NCBI GenBank assembly: GCA_029976905.1
Contig: JAPOLW010000035.1
Span: 1-14,690, forward strand
Reading direction: 5' to 3'
DNA from: a bacterium
GTDB taxonomy: Bacteria; Desulfobacterota; Binatia; UBA12015
Length of the DNA: 14,690 bases
The translations under genes and the position numbers were made by a program. Shown here piece after piece: positions 13,766 through 14,690 of this stretch (position 1 is its first letter; each line of letters begins with the position of its first letter). The notes under the pieces were generated by a model. The model had not been told where the DNA came from. It saw nothing but the letters and a program-made list of their open reading frames with translations, and ran no database searches.

Positions 13766-14690
13766 ATGATGCGCACCCTCAACGTGGCGATGGTCGGGTA
13801 CCAGTTCATGGGCCAGGCGCATTCGAACGCCTGGCGGCAGGTCGGCCGCTTCTTCGACCTACCGGTCGAGCCCGTCTTGAAGGTCGTCTGTGGTCGGGAC
13901 GGGGACGGTGTGCGCCGCGCCGCCGACAAACTTGGCTGGCAAGAGGCCGCGACGTCCTGGGAGGAGGTCGTGAAGCGCCCCGACGTGGACATCGTCGACA
14001 TCTGCACGCCGGGCGACTCGCATGCGGAGATCGCCATCGCGGCGGCGGCCGCGGGGAAGGCCGTCCTGTGCGAAAAACCGCTAGCCAACACGGTGGAGGA
14101 AGCAGAGTCGATGCTCGCCGCCGTGGAGAAGGCGGGCGTCCCCCACATGCTCTGCCACAACTATCGCCGCGCGCCGGCGGTCGCGCTCGCGCGCCGGCTG
14201 ATCGACGAGGGGCGGATCGGAACCATCCGACACTACCGCGGCACGTATCTGCAGGATTGGATCGTCGACCCGACGTTCCCCCGCGTCTGGCGACTGGAGA
14301 AGGCAAGGGCGGGCAGCGGTGCCCTCGGGGACATCGCGTCGCACTCCCTCGACCTCGCCCGCTACCTCGTCGGCGAGATCGACGAGGTCTGCGGCCTACT
14401 CGAAACCTTCATCCCCGAGCGCCCCCTCCCCGACGGCAGCGGACGAGGCGAGGTCGACGTCGACGACGCCGCCCTCACTCTGGTCCGCTTTGCAGGGGGC
14501 GCGATCGGCAGCGTCGAAGCGACGCGCTTTGCACCCGGCCGAAAGAACTTCAATCGCTTCGAAATCAACGGCAGCAAGGGGAGCCTCGCGTTCGACCTCG
14601 AACGCATGAACGAACTCGAGGTCTACGAGGAGGCCGGAGCCGAAAGCGGCTTCCGCACGGTGCTCGCCACCGACGAGTCGCACCCCTACG
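13766..14690 (+). CDS. Gfo/Idh/MocA-family NAD(P)-dependent oxidoreductase, 3' end cut by window edge
   Basis: The frame is open to the window edge (308 residues seen), so I translated it by hand. It begins MMRTLNVAMVGYQFMGQAHS. The N-terminal Rossmann domain has the dinucleotide loop GYQFMG (11-16), VDIVDICTPGDSH (74-86) and the family hallmark CEKPL (102-106). The C-terminal domain includes GALGDIASHSLDLARYLVGE (185-204), where Asp189 and His193 are the expected catalytic pair. The glycine motif is GxxxxG rather than GxGxxG, common in this family. These enzymes oxidise or reduce sugar hydroxyls, for example inositols or the C3 of glycosides. The ATG at 13766 is preferred because GGGGGAG lies 5 nt upstream; ATG 13769 is possible. 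The 20-nt gap to the TIM-barrel gene indicates joint transcription. Full-length members are about 350-400 residues, so most of the gene is here. Confidence 0.95.
   Translation, partial: MMRTLNVAMVGYQFMGQAHSNAWRQVGRFFDLPVEPVLKVVCGRDGDGVRRAADKLGWQEAATSWEEVVKRPDVDIVDICTPGDSHAEIAIAAAAAGKAVLCEKPLANTVEEAESMLAAVEKAGVPHMLCHNYRRAPAVALARRLIDEGRIGTIRHYRGTYLQDWIVDPTFPRVWRLEKARAGSGALGDIASHSLDLARYLVGEIDEVCGLLETFIPERPLPDGSGRGEVDVDDAALTLVRFAGGAIGSVEATRFAPGRKNFNRFEINGSKGSLAFDLERMNELEVYEEAGAESGFRTVLATDESHPY

Overview
The window is high-GC DNA packed with genes on both strands. It probably comes from a Gram-negative bacterium, because it carries a TonB-dependent outer-membrane receptor and a probable lipoprotein. 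The mix of genes (peroxisome-like beta-oxidation enzymes, SCP2/Ltp-type thiolase homologues with DUF35 partners, DUF1214, a stand-alone sulfotransferase, and an RTX protein with a Pro/Thr tail) suggests an uncultured myxobacterial/deltaproteobacterial or similar environmental lineage. That placement is inference; the window holds no rRNA or other taxonomic marker.

Left part (1-4864). A short-chain dehydrogenase of the 17beta-HSD4 (MFE-2) type runs off the left edge on the minus strand. It diverges from a TonB-dependent receptor (784-3141, plus), which is followed 1 nt later by a second short-chain dehydrogenase. That plus-strand pair converges, with only 15 nt between stops, on a minus-strand ThuA-like lipoprotein gene. 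Middle (4865-5997): a secreted RTX-type calcium-binding protein with a Thr-Pro hexapeptide-repeat tail (minus), followed by a strong hairpin that probably ends its transcript.

Right part (5998-14690). Two divergent gene sets share a 177-bp control region (11402-11578). Leftward, in transcription order: a DUF35 protein without zinc ligands, a second DUF35 protein, two thiolase-like Ltp proteins lacking the classical catalytic residues, a DUF1214 protein broken by a one-base frameshift, and a PAPS-type sulfotransferase. Spacings are between a 1-nt overlap and 10 nt, so this looks like one operon. Rightward: a MaoC-type enoyl-CoA hydratase, a xylose-isomerase-like TIM-barrel protein and a Gfo/Idh/MocA oxidoreductase that runs off the right edge.

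Taken together, MFE-2-type dehydrogenase, MaoC hydratase and SCP2-like thiolase homologues form a CoA-ester chain-shortening module. The closest precedent for the thiolase-like/DUF35 pairing is actinobacterial steroid side-chain degradation (Ltp2-ChsH2 DUF35 aldolase, and the ltp3/ltp4 type clusters). The receptor could import a hydrophobic or conjugated substrate. The ThuA, TIM-barrel and Gfo/Idh proteins point to a sugar-modifying side activity. The testable hypothesis is a route for a branched or steroid-like, possibly glycosylated or sulfated, compound; the substrate cannot be read from the sequence. No tRNA, rRNA, CRISPR array, transposase or integrase was seen. No stretch over 300 bases lacks a gene.
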